The notes: generated from the letters alone by a model not told the origin. A DNA stretch of 64,000 nt from Chryseobacterium panacisoli (GCF_008274625.1 NZ_VTRU01000001.1:496001-560000); one strand, 5' to 3'; positions 16,510 to 25,274 are shown, numbered from the stretch's first letter. A program made the numbers and translations.

Positions 16510-17868
16510 ATGTTTAATAGTTTACAGGATAAATTAGACAAGGCATTACACAATATTTCCGGTAGAGGAAAAATTACCGAAATCAATGTGGCGGAAACCG
16601 TAAAGGAGATCCGTAGAGCATTGGTAGATGCCGACGTTAACTATAAAGTTGCAAAAGATCTTACTAAAAGAGTTCAGGATAAAGCATTAGGAGAGAACGT
16701 TCTTACTTCCCTTACACCGGGACAGCTGATGACGAAAATTGTTCATGATGAATTGGTAGACCTTATGGGAGGTTCTCAAGAGGGAATCAATCTTTCAGGA
16801 AAGCCATCCGTAATCCTTATTGCAGGTCTTCAGGGTTCTGGTAAGACTACATTTTCAGGAAAGCTTGCTAATTATTTACAAACAAAAAGAAATAAAAAAC
16901 CTTTATTGGTAGCATGTGACGTTTACCGTCCTGCTGCGATTGACCAGCTAAAAGTTTTAGGTGGGCAGATCGGGGTTCCTGTTTTCACGGAAGAAGGTTC
17001 TACAAATCCTTCTACGATCGCTGAAAACGCAATTAATTTTGCAAAATCAAACGGTCATGATGTTGTGATCGTGGATACCGCAGGTCGTTTGGCAATTGAT
17101 GAGCAGATGATGAACGAGATTAAGTCCGTTCATTACTTCATTAAACCAAATGAAACGCTATTTGTAGTTGACTCAATGACAGGTCAGGATGCCGTGAATA
17201 CGGCCAAAGCATTCAACGATGCTTTGAATTTTGATGGGGTTGTTTTAACTAAATTAGATGGTGATACCCGTGGTGGAGCTGCTTTGACGATTCGTTCTGT
17301 GGTTGAAAAACCAATCAAGTTCATCTCTACAGGGGAAAAAATGGAAGCTTTAGACCTTTTCTACCCGGAAAGGATGGCAGACAGAATCCTGGGAATGGGA
17401 GACGTTGTTTCCTTGGTAGAAAGAGCTCAGGAGCAGTTTGATGAAGAAGAAGCTAAAAAACTTCACAAAAAAATCGCTAAAAACGAATTCGGTTTTGATG
17501 ATTTCCTAAAACAGATCAACCAGATCAAGAAGATGGGTAACATGAAAGACTTAATGGGAATGATTCCTGGTGTTGGAAAAGCGATCAAAGATGTAGAGAT
17601 CAGTGATGATGCATTCAAACACATCGAAGCAATTATCTACTCTATGACTCCTGAAGAAAGAAGAAGACCTTCTATCATCAATACTCAGAGAAAAGGAAGA
17701 ATTGCTAAAGGTGCCGGAAGAAAAATCGAAGATGTAAATCAATTGATGAAACAATTCGACCAAATGGGTAAAATGATGAAGATGATGCAGGGCCCTCAAG
17801 GAAAGCAGATGATGCAGATGATGAGCAAAATGCCAAATATGCCGGGAATGGGCGGAATGGGAAAATAA
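16510..17868 (+). CDS. ffh: Signal recognition particle protein Ffh
   Basis: 452 residues, full length. It binds SRP RNA and the signal sequences of nascent proteins and docks with FtsY. The N domain (1-95) is followed by the GTPase domain with P-loop 'GLQGSGKTT' (106-114), 'DTAGRL', 'TKLDGDTRGGAAL' and the closing 'GMGDVVSLVERAQ'. The Met-rich M domain has 'IINTQRKGRIAKGAG' for RNA binding and a tail of repeated Met. It is a single gene with its own promoter and a strong terminator. Confidence 0.97.
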   Translation: MFNSLQDKLDKALHNISGRGKITEINVAETVKEIRRALVDADVNYKVAKDLTKRVQDKALGENVLTSLTPGQLMTKIVHDELVDLMGGSQEGINLSGKPSVILIAGLQGSGKTTFSGKLANYLQTKRNKKPLLVACDVYRPAAIDQLKVLGGQIGVPVFTEEGSTNPSTIAENAINFAKSNGHDVVIVDTAGRLAIDEQMMNEIKSVHYFIKPNETLFVVDSMTGQDAVNTAKAFNDALNFDGVVLTKLDGDTRGGAALTIRSVVEKPIKFISTGEKMEALDLFYPERMADRILGMGDVVSLVERAQEQFDEEEAKKLHKKIAKNEFGFDDFLKQINQIKKMGNMKDLMGMIPGVGKAIKDVEISDDAFKHIEAIIYSMTPEERRRPSIINTQRKGRIAKGAGRKIEDVNQLMKQFDQMGKMMKMMQGPQGKQMMQMMSKMPNMPGMGGMGK

Positions 17869-17888
17869 CAAGACAAAATCATTCATAA

Positions 17889-17917
17889 AAAAACTCTCAG
17901 AAATTCTGAGAGTTTTT
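17889..17917. terminator. Bidirectional terminator between ffh and the barrel gene cluster
   Basis: AAAAACTCTCAG and CTGAGAGTTTTT form a 12-bp perfect stem with an AAATT loop. T tracts follow on both strands, so it serves ffh and the convergent gene ending at 17937. Confidence 0.88.
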
Positions 17918-17936
17918 ATTTTATCTGAATATGGGT

Positions 17937-18605
17937 TTATTTAAACTTATACCCTAGCCCCAGCTGGAAGAAATTCATTCTCAATGTCTCACCATCTACA
18001 GGATTTTTGATCATATTCGTAAGACCAAAGCTGTAACGTGCATCTACAAATAATCCTTTATGAATGTTGTAGTCAGCCCCTAGGAATAACCCAAAATCGG
18101 TAGATTTTAAACCATCATTCAGTTCTCTTTCTAAATAACGCTCTCCTTCTTTAAGTCCTGAAGGATCTACCATCCCGGCATTGGGACCATTTAGTTCAAA
18201 TTTCACCTTGTTATTGGTCTTAAAACTCACATACGGACCTGCATAGATACCCAGTTCCGGAGTTGCATAATATCTTGCCGATACAGGAATAACGATTCTG
18301 TTAAGGTTCATCTTTTCAGTCAAGGTAAAACCAGTACCTGATATTCCCACTTCTGCTTTACCGCCAAGATTGGCATATTCTACCTCTCCCTGAACGGCAA
18401 ACTTATTATTGAATTTATGTTCAACCAAACCACCAACATAAAATCCTGACTTGGATTTTAAACTTGCTTCAAATCCACCAAATTCAAAATCTCCTTCACT
18501 AGAATTCAATTTTGATAAAGCGTAACCCGCTTTCACCCCAAAAGTAGTTTGCGCATTTAAACCTGCAAATAAAGCGATTGCAGACGCTAATAAGATTTTT
18601 TTCAT
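17937..18605 (-). CDS. Outer-membrane beta-barrel protein (porin-like family)
   Basis: 222 residues. Signal peptide 1-18 ending 'LNAQ'. Alternating aromatic/polar strands follow: 'TFGVKAGYALSKLN', 'GFYVGGLVEHKFNNKFAVQGEVEYAN', 'IVIPVSARYYATPELGIYAGPYVSFKTN' and the C-terminal 'FFQLGLGYKFK', ending on a basic residue after an aromatic as in 8-strand barrels. Its closest relative in the window is the gene at 21154-21816. Such proteins sit in the outer membrane; the function is unknown. Confidence 0.82.
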   Translation of the reverse strand: MKKILLASAIALFAGLNAQTTFGVKAGYALSKLNSSEGDFEFGGFEASLKSKSGFYVGGLVEHKFNNKFAVQGEVEYANLGGKAEVGISGTGFTLTEKMNLNRIVIPVSARYYATPELGIYAGPYVSFKTNNKVKFELNGPNAGMVDPSGLKEGERYLERELNDGLKSTDFGLFLGADYNIHKGLFVDARYSFGLTNMIKNPVDGETLRMNFFQLGLGYKFK

Positions 18606-18632
18606 GATTATTAAATAGTTTTATAGTAAAGA

Positions 18633-18658
18633 AGTCCTAAGATAGCAATCTCAGGACT
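18633..18658 (-). terminator. Weak terminator-like hairpin upstream of 18605
   Basis: AGTCCTAAGAT and ATCTCAGGACT pair over 10 of 11 positions with a 4-base loop. On the minus strand it lies after the stop of the gene at 18677, but its T-tract is short. Confidence 0.55.
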
Positions 18659-18676
18659 AATTCATCTATTTTTTTA

Positions 18677-19339
18677 TTATTTTGTAAATACATATTTAAC
18701 TCCAAAAGTCACGGAAGTTAAACTGATGCCAAATTTGTAGCTATCAGCTCTTTTTGCCCCGTCAATGTCTCTTTTGTAAGTATTGTATCCGAACTCCCCT
18801 ATTGTTGCTTCAATTGACCAGTTCTTCGTTATGAAATAATCCAGACCCGGCTTAATATTCACTCCAATGTTAGTATAGTTATTTTTTTGCATAAACGGAG
18901 CGGAAAGTATAGGATCTCCACCATTACCATTACTGTTGAAATCCACCTCTTCCTTGCCAAACTCCAATGGAACCTGTAACTGTCCGAAGATGTATAATTT
19001 ATCAGACAAAGTCCAGTATTTTCTCACGAATGGAGCAACAACAAAAGCATTATCTGTATTTTTTATTTCAACCGGATTACCATCAACAACATTACCTAAT
19101 TTGTATTTTGTAACAGCACTTTTGTATCCTACTCCTAGTCCTACCGCTAAATTTGGATTAACGAAATAACCTGCTGTAGGAAGAATCCTGATTACATTAT
19201 CCTTTCTGTTTCCACCAAATTCATTGGTTTCTTTGTGATAAACCCCTACCTGTCCTGAAAGATAAGAAGTTCCTTTAGCAATCTGTGCGTTTGATAAACC
19301 GAAAAGCGCAACAGCGCCCATCAATACGATTTTTTTCAT
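18677..19339 (-). CDS. Outer-membrane beta-barrel protein, paralogue of next gene
   Basis: 220 residues. Signal peptide ends 'LSNAQ' and the mature start 'IAKGTSYLSGQVGVY' nearly repeats that of the gene at 19411-20055 ('IAKGTTYLSGSVGYS'). Shared later blocks are 'LPTAGYFVNPNLAVGLGVGY', 'FVVAPFVRKYWTLSDKLY', 'KPGLDYFITKNWSIEATIGEFGYN' and 'SLTSVTFGVKYVF'. DNA identity is also clearly high over these blocks, so this is a tandem duplication. The difference lies in the loops, as expected for surface-exposed regions of a barrel. Confidence 0.83.
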   Translation of the reverse strand: MKKIVLMGAVALFGLSNAQIAKGTSYLSGQVGVYHKETNEFGGNRKDNVIRILPTAGYFVNPNLAVGLGVGYKSAVTKYKLGNVVDGNPVEIKNTDNAFVVAPFVRKYWTLSDKLYIFGQLQVPLEFGKEEVDFNSNGNGGDPILSAPFMQKNNYTNIGVNIKPGLDYFITKNWSIEATIGEFGYNTYKRDIDGAKRADSYKFGISLTSVTFGVKYVFTK

Positions 19340-19363
19340 GATATTATATTAGTTTTATAAAAA

Positions 19364-19390
19364 AAAGCCCTAAGAGTTTCTCAGGGCTTT
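19364..19390 (-). terminator. Terminator between the two paralogous barrel genes
   Basis: AAAGCCCTAAGA and TCTCAGGGCTTT pair over 11 of 12 positions with a GTT loop. A run of eight T follows on the minus strand, after the stop of the gene at 19411. Confidence 0.8.
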
Positions 19391-19410
19391 CTTGCTATAT
19401 GCTTTGTTTA

Positions 19411-20055
19411 TTATTTTGCAAATACATATTTAACTCCGAAAGTTACAGAAGATAAATTCAATCCGAAGTTATAGTTGTTTGTAGCATCACCATCTTTTGG
19501 CTTGTAGTTGCTGTAACCGAACTCACCGATAGTAGCTTCGATAGACCAGTTTTTGTTTAAGAAATAATCTAAACCTGGCTTCACAGTAACACCAATTTTA
19601 GTGTATTTAGCTTCAGTAGAAGTAGAAGTATAAACTGTAGAGTTTCCTACTGTAGTCTCTGTGTTAGTTTCAGTTTCAGTTTTTCCAAACTGCATTGGTA
19701 CTGCCAATTGTCCGAAGAAATATAACTTGTCAGATAAAGTCCAGTATTTTCTTACGAATGGAGCAACAACAAAAGCTGGTTGCTTAGTGATGCTTTCTCC
19801 TACTGTGTTACCAAGAGTAGTTGTTATAGTGTTCTTTTCAGTCTGGTAACCAACTCCTAATCCAATTGCTAGGTTAGTGTTTACGAAATATCCAACTGTA
19901 GGTAATACGTTGAAGTTTTCTTTTTTATCATTACCGTTGTTAGATTCTACTTGAGAATAACCAACAGATCCTGATAAATATGTAGTTCCTTTAGCAATCT
20001 GAGCGTTTGATAAACCAAAAAGTGCAACAGCACCCGCTAATAATATTTTTTTCAT
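19411..20055 (-). CDS. Outer-membrane beta-barrel protein, paralogue of 18677-19339
   Basis: 214 residues. Signal peptide 'MKKILLAGAVALFGLSNAQ'. The barrel strands match its downstream paralogue block by block, while the loops differ: here they are Thr/Asn/Glu-rich ('TETETNTETTVGNSTVYTS' in one extracellular loop). The C-terminus is 'VTFGVKYVFAK'. It has its own promoter box at 20084-20091 and a terminator. Confidence 0.83.
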   Translation of the reverse strand: MKKILLAGAVALFGLSNAQIAKGTTYLSGSVGYSQVESNNGNDKKENFNVLPTVGYFVNTNLAIGLGVGYQTEKNTITTTLGNTVGESITKQPAFVVAPFVRKYWTLSDKLYFFGQLAVPMQFGKTETETNTETTVGNSTVYTSTSTEAKYTKIGVTVKPGLDYFLNKNWSIEATIGEFGYSNYKPKDGDATNNYNFGLNLSSVTFGVKYVFAK

Positions 20056-20083
20056 TTTAAAAAATTTTAATACTTTCTGAGGG

Positions 20084-20091
20084 CAAATTTA
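20084..20091 (-). promoter_or_regulatory. -7 promoter box of the barrel gene at 20055
   Basis: Reads TAAATTTG on the minus strand, 28 bases before the ATG. Confidence 0.55.
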
Positions 20092-20467
20092 CAGTGGTCC
20101 CCACTAATATTAAAATTTGTTAATGTGATTAATATCATTGTTAAAATTTAGAGTTTTGTTAAAATAAATCATACTTAAGAGAAGTCATTGAGTTATTCAC
20201 AATATTATGAATAAAAAAACCATATTTTACTAACGAGAGGAGGATATATTTACTTTTTTAAATTTTACATTTTTTACTAAAACCCCATGAATTCTACAAA
20301 AATGCCAAAATTGATTAACCTAAACTATTAGAATTTAAGTTATTAACTCTTAAAACTTAAACAGATGTTTATGATTTGAGATCGTTTTTATCTTTTCCTG
20401 ATCGCCGCAGGGTCATTATTTCAAAAATTTCCGCTCTTTTGTATAGTCTGCTTTAGGGTATCAAAAA

Positions 20468-20490
20468 AACTCCGGCCTTCGGCCGGAGTT
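20468..20490 (-). terminator. Terminator of the barrel gene at 20510
   Basis: AACTCCGGCC and GGCCGGAGTT around TTC give a very GC-rich stem with a TTCG-type loop. TTTTTTT follows on the minus strand. Confidence 0.9.
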
Positions 20491-20509
20491 CTATATGCAA
20501 TTGCTTTTC

Positions 20510-21007
20510 TTATTTCAAAAAGAAATTATAACCAATGTTAACAGCTCCTACATTCCAGCTGTCTCTGTACCAACCATAGTCACGTCTGTTGCTGATTGAC
20601 TGGTATCCGATGTACAATTCTCCTTTAGACATTTGATATCCAAATTTAGGCTGTGCATAGAAACCACCGTCTACTCCATCTTTTGTAGAAATACCGTATC
20701 CCAGGTCCAATCCTACGAAGATAGGTGCTCCGGAGAATCTGTATTTACCGGAAACAGCTACAGGAACAAATCCGAAATCATCAAAGTGATCTTTTCCGAA
20801 GAAATGAGAATATCCTGTTGTTACCCCAAGGTCAAGACCTTTGGCAATGTTCCACATATAAGCAGCGTCTACTCCTAATGTAAATGAAGATACATCACTT
20901 GCATCAGACACAGGAACCCCAATATGTCCACCAATTTTAAAACCTTCCTGCGCTTGAGCAGCACCTCCTAAAAGTGCAAAAGCACCTAGTAATAATAGTT
21001 TTTTCAT
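20510..21007 (-). CDS. Small outer-membrane beta-barrel-like protein
   Basis: 165 residues. Signal peptide ending 'AAQAQ'. Beta-rich sequence: 'GFKIGGHIGVPVSDA', 'TLGVDAAYMWNIAKGLDLGVTTGYSHFF', 'AVSGKYRFSGAPIFVGLDLGYGIS', 'FYAQPKFGYQMSKGELYIGYQSI' and C-terminal 'NVGAVNIGYNFFLK'. The size suits a small 8-strand barrel. It is more distant from the other four barrels in the cluster. It has its own promoter box and strong terminator; function unknown. Confidence 0.8.
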   Translation of the reverse strand: MKKLLLLGAFALLGGAAQAQEGFKIGGHIGVPVSDASDVSSFTLGVDAAYMWNIAKGLDLGVTTGYSHFFGKDHFDDFGFVPVAVSGKYRFSGAPIFVGLDLGYGISTKDGVDGGFYAQPKFGYQMSKGELYIGYQSISNRRDYGWYRDSWNVGAVNIGYNFFLK

Positions 21008-21035
21008 TTTTTTAGTAGCTTTAAATTTTACCCTG

Positions 21036-21043
21036 CAAAAGTA
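21036..21043 (-). promoter_or_regulatory. -7 promoter box of the barrel gene at 21007
   Basis: Reads TACTTTTG on the minus strand, 28 bases before the ATG. Confidence 0.55.
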
Positions 21044-21096
21044 CTAATTATTTTCATCATAAAGATAAAACCGATCTCTGATATCCGTGTAACGAT

Positions 21097-21127
21097 AAAA
21101 AGCAGAACAAAAATTGTTCTGCTTTTT
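21097..21127 (-). terminator. Terminator of the barrel gene at 21154
   Basis: A 14-bp perfect stem (21097-21110 with 21114-21127) with an AAA loop and T tracts on both strands. Confidence 0.88.
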
Positions 21128-21153
21128 ATTATTTATAAATAAGATTTTCAGAA

Positions 21154-21816
21154 TTAGTTTCCTCCGAATTTGAAACCTACACCCACCTGAGCAAAGCTGT
21201 TCTTTACAGTACCTCCGCTATTATCATTAGATAGGTTGGATACTCCTAAGCTGTATCTGGCATCAAAGAAAAGACCGTTTTCCAGCATATACTCAACGCC
21301 TAAGAAAGGGGCAAGATTTAAAGATTTGATATCTTTTTTAATATCTACATCACCGCCTTCGCCTTCCATTTCTACGTCAAGGAAATCTGATCCGATTACA
21401 GTTTTTTGCTTAGCAGTAAGAATAAGTCCTACGTTGACACCTGCTGCTACAGAAAAACCTTCAGTAATAAAGTATTTTGCAGAAACAGGAACCAAAAGCG
21501 TTCCAAAAGTAATCTTAGTTGACTCCCCAAAATACATTCCTCCAGCATTTACTCCGTCAATTTTTTCTTTAGCTCCAAGTGGTGAGTATAAAACCTCTCC
21601 CTGAACAGCAAAGTTATCATTGAATTTGTACTCAGCCATCCCACCGATATAGAAGGTATATTTAGGAGACATTTTTCTTCCGTCAAGATCATCTTGCTTA
21701 TCATCCAGTTTAATGGTTGACATTGCGAAACCAGCTTTTGGACCAAATCGGAATTCTTGTGCATTTGCAGAAATTCCCATAACAGCGACTGCTGCAATAA
21801 GTAAAAGTTTTTTCAT
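21154..21816 (-). CDS. Outer-membrane beta-barrel protein (porin-like family)
   Basis: 220 residues. Signal peptide ends 'ISANAQ'. Strands: 'FRFGPKAGFAMSTI', 'YTFYIGGMAEYKFNDNFAVQGEVLYSPLGA', 'GTLLVPVSAKYFITEGFSVAAGVNVG', 'LAPFLGVEYMLENGLFFDARYSLGVSNL' and C-terminal 'SFAQVGVGFKFGGN'. It shares the order 'YIGG..EYKFN..FAVQGEV', 'LVPVSA.Y' and 'FFDARYSLGVSN' with the gene at 17937-18605, so the two are paralogues at opposite ends of the cluster. Function unknown. Confidence 0.83.
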   Translation of the reverse strand: MKKLLLIAAVAVMGISANAQEFRFGPKAGFAMSTIKLDDKQDDLDGRKMSPKYTFYIGGMAEYKFNDNFAVQGEVLYSPLGAKEKIDGVNAGGMYFGESTKITFGTLLVPVSAKYFITEGFSVAAGVNVGLILTAKQKTVIGSDFLDVEMEGEGGDVDIKKDIKSLNLAPFLGVEYMLENGLFFDARYSLGVSNLSNDNSGGTVKNSFAQVGVGFKFGGN

Positions 21817-21845
21817 GTTTAATTAGTTTTTACATTCAAGGTCTG

Positions 21846-21853
21846 CAAAACTA
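21846..21853 (-). promoter_or_regulatory. -7 promoter box of the barrel gene at 21816
   Basis: Reads TAGTTTTG on the minus strand, 29 bases before the ATG. Confidence 0.55.
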
Positions 21854-21934
21854 ATTATTTTTTTCAAATTAACAAATTTTAACTAACCAATTTAAGGTTA
21901 ATAAAAGGTTAACGGAAACTTTCACTTATTAGAA

Positions 21935-22894
21935 TCAATCATTTCTTAGTCTTTTATCTTCATCGTTATAAGCAAGAATAATCTTTCTTACGACAGGGTG
22001 TCTTACTACATCCTCTTCTGTAAGGTGTACAAACCCGATTTCTTTTACTCCGCTTAAAATCCTCATTGCTTCTTTCAGCCCGGACTGCTGGTTTTTCGGA
22101 AGGTCAATCTGGCTGGGATCTCCTGTGATAATGAATTTAGCATTCATACCCATTCTGGTAAGGAACATTTTCATCTGTGCATGGGTAGTATTCTGTGCTT
22201 CATCAAGAATCACAAAAGCATCATCAAGGGTACGTCCTCTCATGAAAGCCAAAGGAGCTACTTCAATTACTTTTTTCTCCATAAAACCTTCCAGTTTCTC
22301 ATGTGGAATCATATCACGAAGTGCATCGTACAAAGGCTGCAAATATGGATCCAGCTTCTCTTTAAGGTCACCAGGAAGGAATCCCAGACTTTCTCCCGCT
22401 TCTACAGCCGGTCTTGTCAGAATGATTCTTTTCACTTCTTTATCTCTTAAAGCTCTTGCGGCCAATGCTACACTGGTATATGTTTTTCCAGTTCCAGCAG
22501 GACCAATCGCGAAGACCATATCCTTTTTCTCCGTCTCCTTTACCAATTTTTTAAGATTGGTTGTTTTAGCCTTAATAACTTTTCCGTTGACCCCTTTTAC
22601 GATAATATCCTGATCAAAAACCAGTTGTTTCTCATTTTCGTCTTTAATATTTAGTATATTTTCAACGTCTTTCAGGCCTATTGAGTTGTTTTTGGAGATA
22701 AAACTGACAATATCATTCAGTTTTTGTTTCAGTATATCTAAAGCTTCCTTATTTCCCATGGCAAAGATGACATGATCTCTTCCTGTAATTTTAATGGTTG
22801 GAAAGCTTGATTTTATTAAGTTGAAATATTGGTTATTAACTCCATAGAAGATTTTCGCATCGATATCTTCCAAATCATATGTTAATTCAAACAT
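21935..22894 (-). CDS. PhoH-like ATPase
   Basis: 319 residues. A short N-terminal KH-like region (about 30-80) precedes the ATPase core: P-loop 'GPAGTGKT' (131-138), 'RPAVEAGESLGFLPGDLKEKLDPYLQPLYD' and Walker B 'FVILDEAQNTT', then 'FIITGDPSQIDLP'. Family members are RNA-linked ATPases related to the helicase superfamily 1 core; their cellular role is still poorly defined. It is a single gene, divergent from the SAM hydrolase-like gene. Confidence 0.93.
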   Translation of the reverse strand: MFELTYDLEDIDAKIFYGVNNQYFNLIKSSFPTIKITGRDHVIFAMGNKEALDILKQKLNDIVSFISKNNSIGLKDVENILNIKDENEKQLVFDQDIIVKGVNGKVIKAKTTNLKKLVKETEKKDMVFAIGPAGTGKTYTSVALAARALRDKEVKRIILTRPAVEAGESLGFLPGDLKEKLDPYLQPLYDALRDMIPHEKLEGFMEKKVIEVAPLAFMRGRTLDDAFVILDEAQNTTHAQMKMFLTRMGMNAKFIITGDPSQIDLPKNQQSGLKEAMRILSGVKEIGFVHLTEEDVVRHPVVRKIILAYNDEDKRLRND

Positions 22895-22936
22895 GCAGTA
22901 TTTTTATTTTTAGATTTTAAAATTAAAGCTTTTTTT

Positions 22937-22944
22937 CAAATTTA
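22937..22944 (-). promoter_or_regulatory. -7 promoter box of phoH-like gene
   Basis: Reads TAAATTTG on the minus strand, 42 bases before the ATG at 22894. Confidence 0.5.
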
Positions 22945-22966
22945 TATCAAATTCTTTTCAACAATC

Positions 22967-22999
22967 TTTCGGGCTTTCTTTTTATTTTAGATAACTTTG
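22967..22999 (+). promoter_or_regulatory. Promoter of the SAM hydrolase-like gene
   Basis: TTTC (22967-22970), a 21-base spacer, then TAACTTTG (22992-22999), a perfect TAnnTTTG box. The ATG at 23028 is 28 bases beyond. Confidence 0.65.
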
Positions 23000-23027
23000 C
23001 AATACTACACTATTCTATAAATTGCTC

Positions 23028-23855
23028 ATGTCAATTATTACCCTTACTTCGGATTTCGGAAATTTAGATTACAGAGTTGCCGCTGTGAAAGGCAAAATCC
23101 TGTCTCTAAACCCTGAGGTTAATATTATTGATATAACCCACGATATCCAGGCATTCAACCTTATACAGACTTCATATATTGTAAGAAATGCTTATAAATA
23201 TTTTCCAAAAGGAAGCATTCACATCATTTCCGTAGACAGTTTTTACAACAGATCAAGAAAAAATATTATTTATAAAGCCGACGGATCCTACTTTCTTGCA
23301 GCAGATAACGGTATTTTAAGTCTTATCTTTTTTGATATTAAACCAGAAGCTATCTATGAGCTTACGCTGAACAACCGTTTTGATGACGTCATCAACTTTA
23401 CTTCTACAGATATTTTTGTTCCTGCAGCGGTACATCTTGCCAATGGCGGGCTCCCTGAAGTCATAGGTCGAAAAATAAGTACAGCCAAACAACTGATGTT
23501 CCCAAGAGCGGTTTATAATGAATCGGAAGGCATGATTATCGGTGAAGTGACCTATATTGATAATTTCGGAAATATAATCTCAAATATCAACAAAGACTTT
23601 TTTGAAAATATCAGTAAAGGCTACGATAGTTTTACCATAAAATTCAGAAATTTAAGTCTTTCGAGGATATTTTCCAGCCATACAGAGGTTGTTTCAGACT
23701 GGGAAAGGGAAACAGAATTCCACGGGCAGTCTGCTGCTATTTTCAATGATAGCCAATTATTGGAGCTTACCATCTACAAAGGAAGCAAGAAAAACGGTGC
23801 CAAAAGCCTGTTTGGACTGAATGTAGGCGAAAATATTTATATTGAATTCAGCTAA
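23028..23855 (+). CDS. SAM hydroxide adenosyltransferase / SAM hydrolase family
   Basis: 275 residues from the ATG at 23028; a TTG two codons earlier is less likely. Family blocks: 'ITLTSDFGN' (substrate-binding Asp, about 3-11), 'NIIDITHDIQAFN', 'IHIISVDSFYN', 'YFLAADNGILSLI' and 'IGEVTYIDNFGNIISNI'. Characterised homologues cleave S-adenosylmethionine with water to adenosine and methionine and are related to fluorinases. There is no chloride- or fluoride-specific evidence here. The physiological purpose is not settled. Confidence 0.88.
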   Translation: MSIITLTSDFGNLDYRVAAVKGKILSLNPEVNIIDITHDIQAFNLIQTSYIVRNAYKYFPKGSIHIISVDSFYNRSRKNIIYKADGSYFLAADNGILSLIFFDIKPEAIYELTLNNRFDDVINFTSTDIFVPAAVHLANGGLPEVIGRKISTAKQLMFPRAVYNESEGMIIGEVTYIDNFGNIISNINKDFFENISKGYDSFTIKFRNLSLSRIFSSHTEVVSDWERETEFHGQSAAIFNDSQLLELTIYKGSKKNGAKSLFGLNVGENIYIEFS

Positions 23856-23864
23856 GATTATATA

Positions 23865-23898
23865 TTTCATAAAAAAACCGATTTTTTTTATATATTTG
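23865..23898 (+). promoter_or_regulatory. Promoter of the E2 acyltransferase gene
   Basis: TTTC (23865-23868), a 22-base spacer, then TATATTTG (23891-23898). The ATG is 20 bases beyond. Confidence 0.6.
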
Positions 23899-23918
23899 TC
23901 AAAATCTAAAAATCAAAA

Positions 23919-25226
23919 ATGGCAGAATACAAATTATTGCTTCCTTCCATGGGAGAAGGTGTTATGGAAGCGACAATTATCACTTGGTTATTCAATGAAG
24001 GTGATAACGTAAAGGAGGATGACTCCGTAGTAGAAATTGCAACAGATAAAGTAGATTCAGATGTTCCGACACCAGTTTCGGGGAAAATCGTAAAAATTTT
24101 AAAGCAAAAAGATGAAGTTGCAAAAGTAGGTGAAGCCATTGCTATTTTAGAAATTGAAGGAGAAGGCGCAGCTTCAGAGGAAGTAAAAACTGAAGCTCCG
24201 GCGACTGCTCCGGATGCTGACACTTTAAAAGCGATTGAAGAGCCTTTACAAACAACAGCTGCTTCAAATGTAGAATTCTCAGGAGACCTTTATTTATCTC
24301 CACTCGTAAAATCTATTGCACAACAGGAAAACATTTCTGAAACTGAGCTGAAATCCATCAAAGGAAGCGGTTTGGAAGGAAGAATTACAAAAGAAGATAT
24401 ATTAGCATATGTTGCTAACAGAGGAAACCAGCCCGTTCAGCCGGCGGCTCCTGCACAGGCAGCATCCACTCCGAAACCAGCAGTATCTGCTCCGGCAGCT
24501 ACGATTCCGGTAAGCGCAGGTGATGAGATCATTCCTATGGACAGAATGAGAAAGATCATTGCTGAAAACATGGTAAAAGCAAAACAAATTGCTCCACACG
24601 TTACTTCTTTCATCGAAACAGACGTTACCAACGTTGTGAAATGGAGAAATAAAAACAAAGCCGTATTTGAAAAGCGCGAAGGTGAGAAATTGACTTTCAT
24701 GCCGATTTTCGTAAAAGCTGTAGTAAAAGCAATTCAGGATTTTCCAATGATCAATGTTTCTATCAACGGTGAAAACATCATCAAAAAGAAAAACATCAAC
24801 ATTGGTATGGCTACTGCCCTTCCGGACGGAAACCTTATTGTTCCTGTAATTAAAAACGCTGATCAGCTATCACTTTCTGGTCTTGCAAAAGCTATCAACG
24901 ACTTAGCTTACAGAGCAAGAAACAAGAAATTAAGACCTGAAGATACTCAGGGTGCAACCTATACTATTTCTAACGTAGGAAGCTTTGGAAACCTTATGGG
25001 AACACCGATCATTCCTCAGCCTCAGGTAGCTATTTTAGCCATCGGAGCTATCGTTAAGAAGCCTGCAGTTCTTGAAACAGCTGATGGTGATGTAATCGCA
25101 ATCAGAAACTTAATGTTCATGTCTCACTCTTATGACCACAGAGTGGTAGACGGTTCTTTAGGAGGAATGATGCTGAAACATGTTCATGACTACCTTGAGA
25201 ACTGGGATCTGAACACAGAAATATAA
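23919..25226 (+). CDS. Dihydrolipoamide acyltransferase (E2) of a 2-oxoacid dehydrogenase
   Basis: 435 residues. The lipoyl domain (1-80) carries Lys44 in 'EIATDKVDSDVP'. A peripheral subunit-binding domain lies at about 125-165 ('YLSPLVKSIAQQENI...GSGLEGRITKEDI'), then a Pro/Ala linker and the catalytic domain with His407 and Asp411 in 'SYDHRVVDG'. The enzyme passes acyl groups from E1 via lipoate to CoA. No E1 or E3 gene is next to it, so whether the acid is branched-chain, pyruvate or other cannot be told; the lipoyl motif resembles branched-chain types. The other E2 in the window (39639) belongs to sucAB. Confidence 0.88.
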   Translation: MAEYKLLLPSMGEGVMEATIITWLFNEGDNVKEDDSVVEIATDKVDSDVPTPVSGKIVKILKQKDEVAKVGEAIAILEIEGEGAASEEVKTEAPATAPDADTLKAIEEPLQTTAASNVEFSGDLYLSPLVKSIAQQENISETELKSIKGSGLEGRITKEDILAYVANRGNQPVQPAAPAQAASTPKPAVSAPAATIPVSAGDEIIPMDRMRKIIAENMVKAKQIAPHVTSFIETDVTNVVKWRNKNKAVFEKREGEKLTFMPIFVKAVVKAIQDFPMINVSINGENIIKKKNINIGMATALPDGNLIVPVIKNADQLSLSGLAKAINDLAYRARNKKLRPEDTQGATYTISNVGSFGNLMGTPIIPQPQVAILAIGAIVKKPAVLETADGDVIAIRNLMFMSHSYDHRVVDGSLGGMMLKHVHDYLENWDLNTEI

Positions 25227-25274
25227 GTAATGAGCAATCAGCAATAAGTAATTTTGCCGATTTTAAATATTAAG

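Larger units (their letters stand above)
20056..20509. other. Non-coding stretch between two barrel genes
   Basis: 454 bases, very AT-rich. It holds the promoter box of the gene at 20055 (20084-20091) and the terminator of the gene at 20510 (20468-20490). In between I see no open frame with coding character and no RNA gene I recognise. A weak 7-bp inverted repeat (TTAAGTT/AACTTAA) lies near 20335-20362. Confidence 0.6.

Noticed and set aside
22125..22613. Long open frame opposite phoH (162 codons, plus strand)
   Set aside because: It lies wholly opposite the conserved ATPase core and has no family features; a shadow frame.
23919..25226. Treating the second E2 gene as a duplicate of sucB
   Set aside because: The lipoyl motif (ATDKVDSDVP versus [10 protein letters not shown]), linker and context differ, so it belongs to another 2-oxoacid dehydrogenase.
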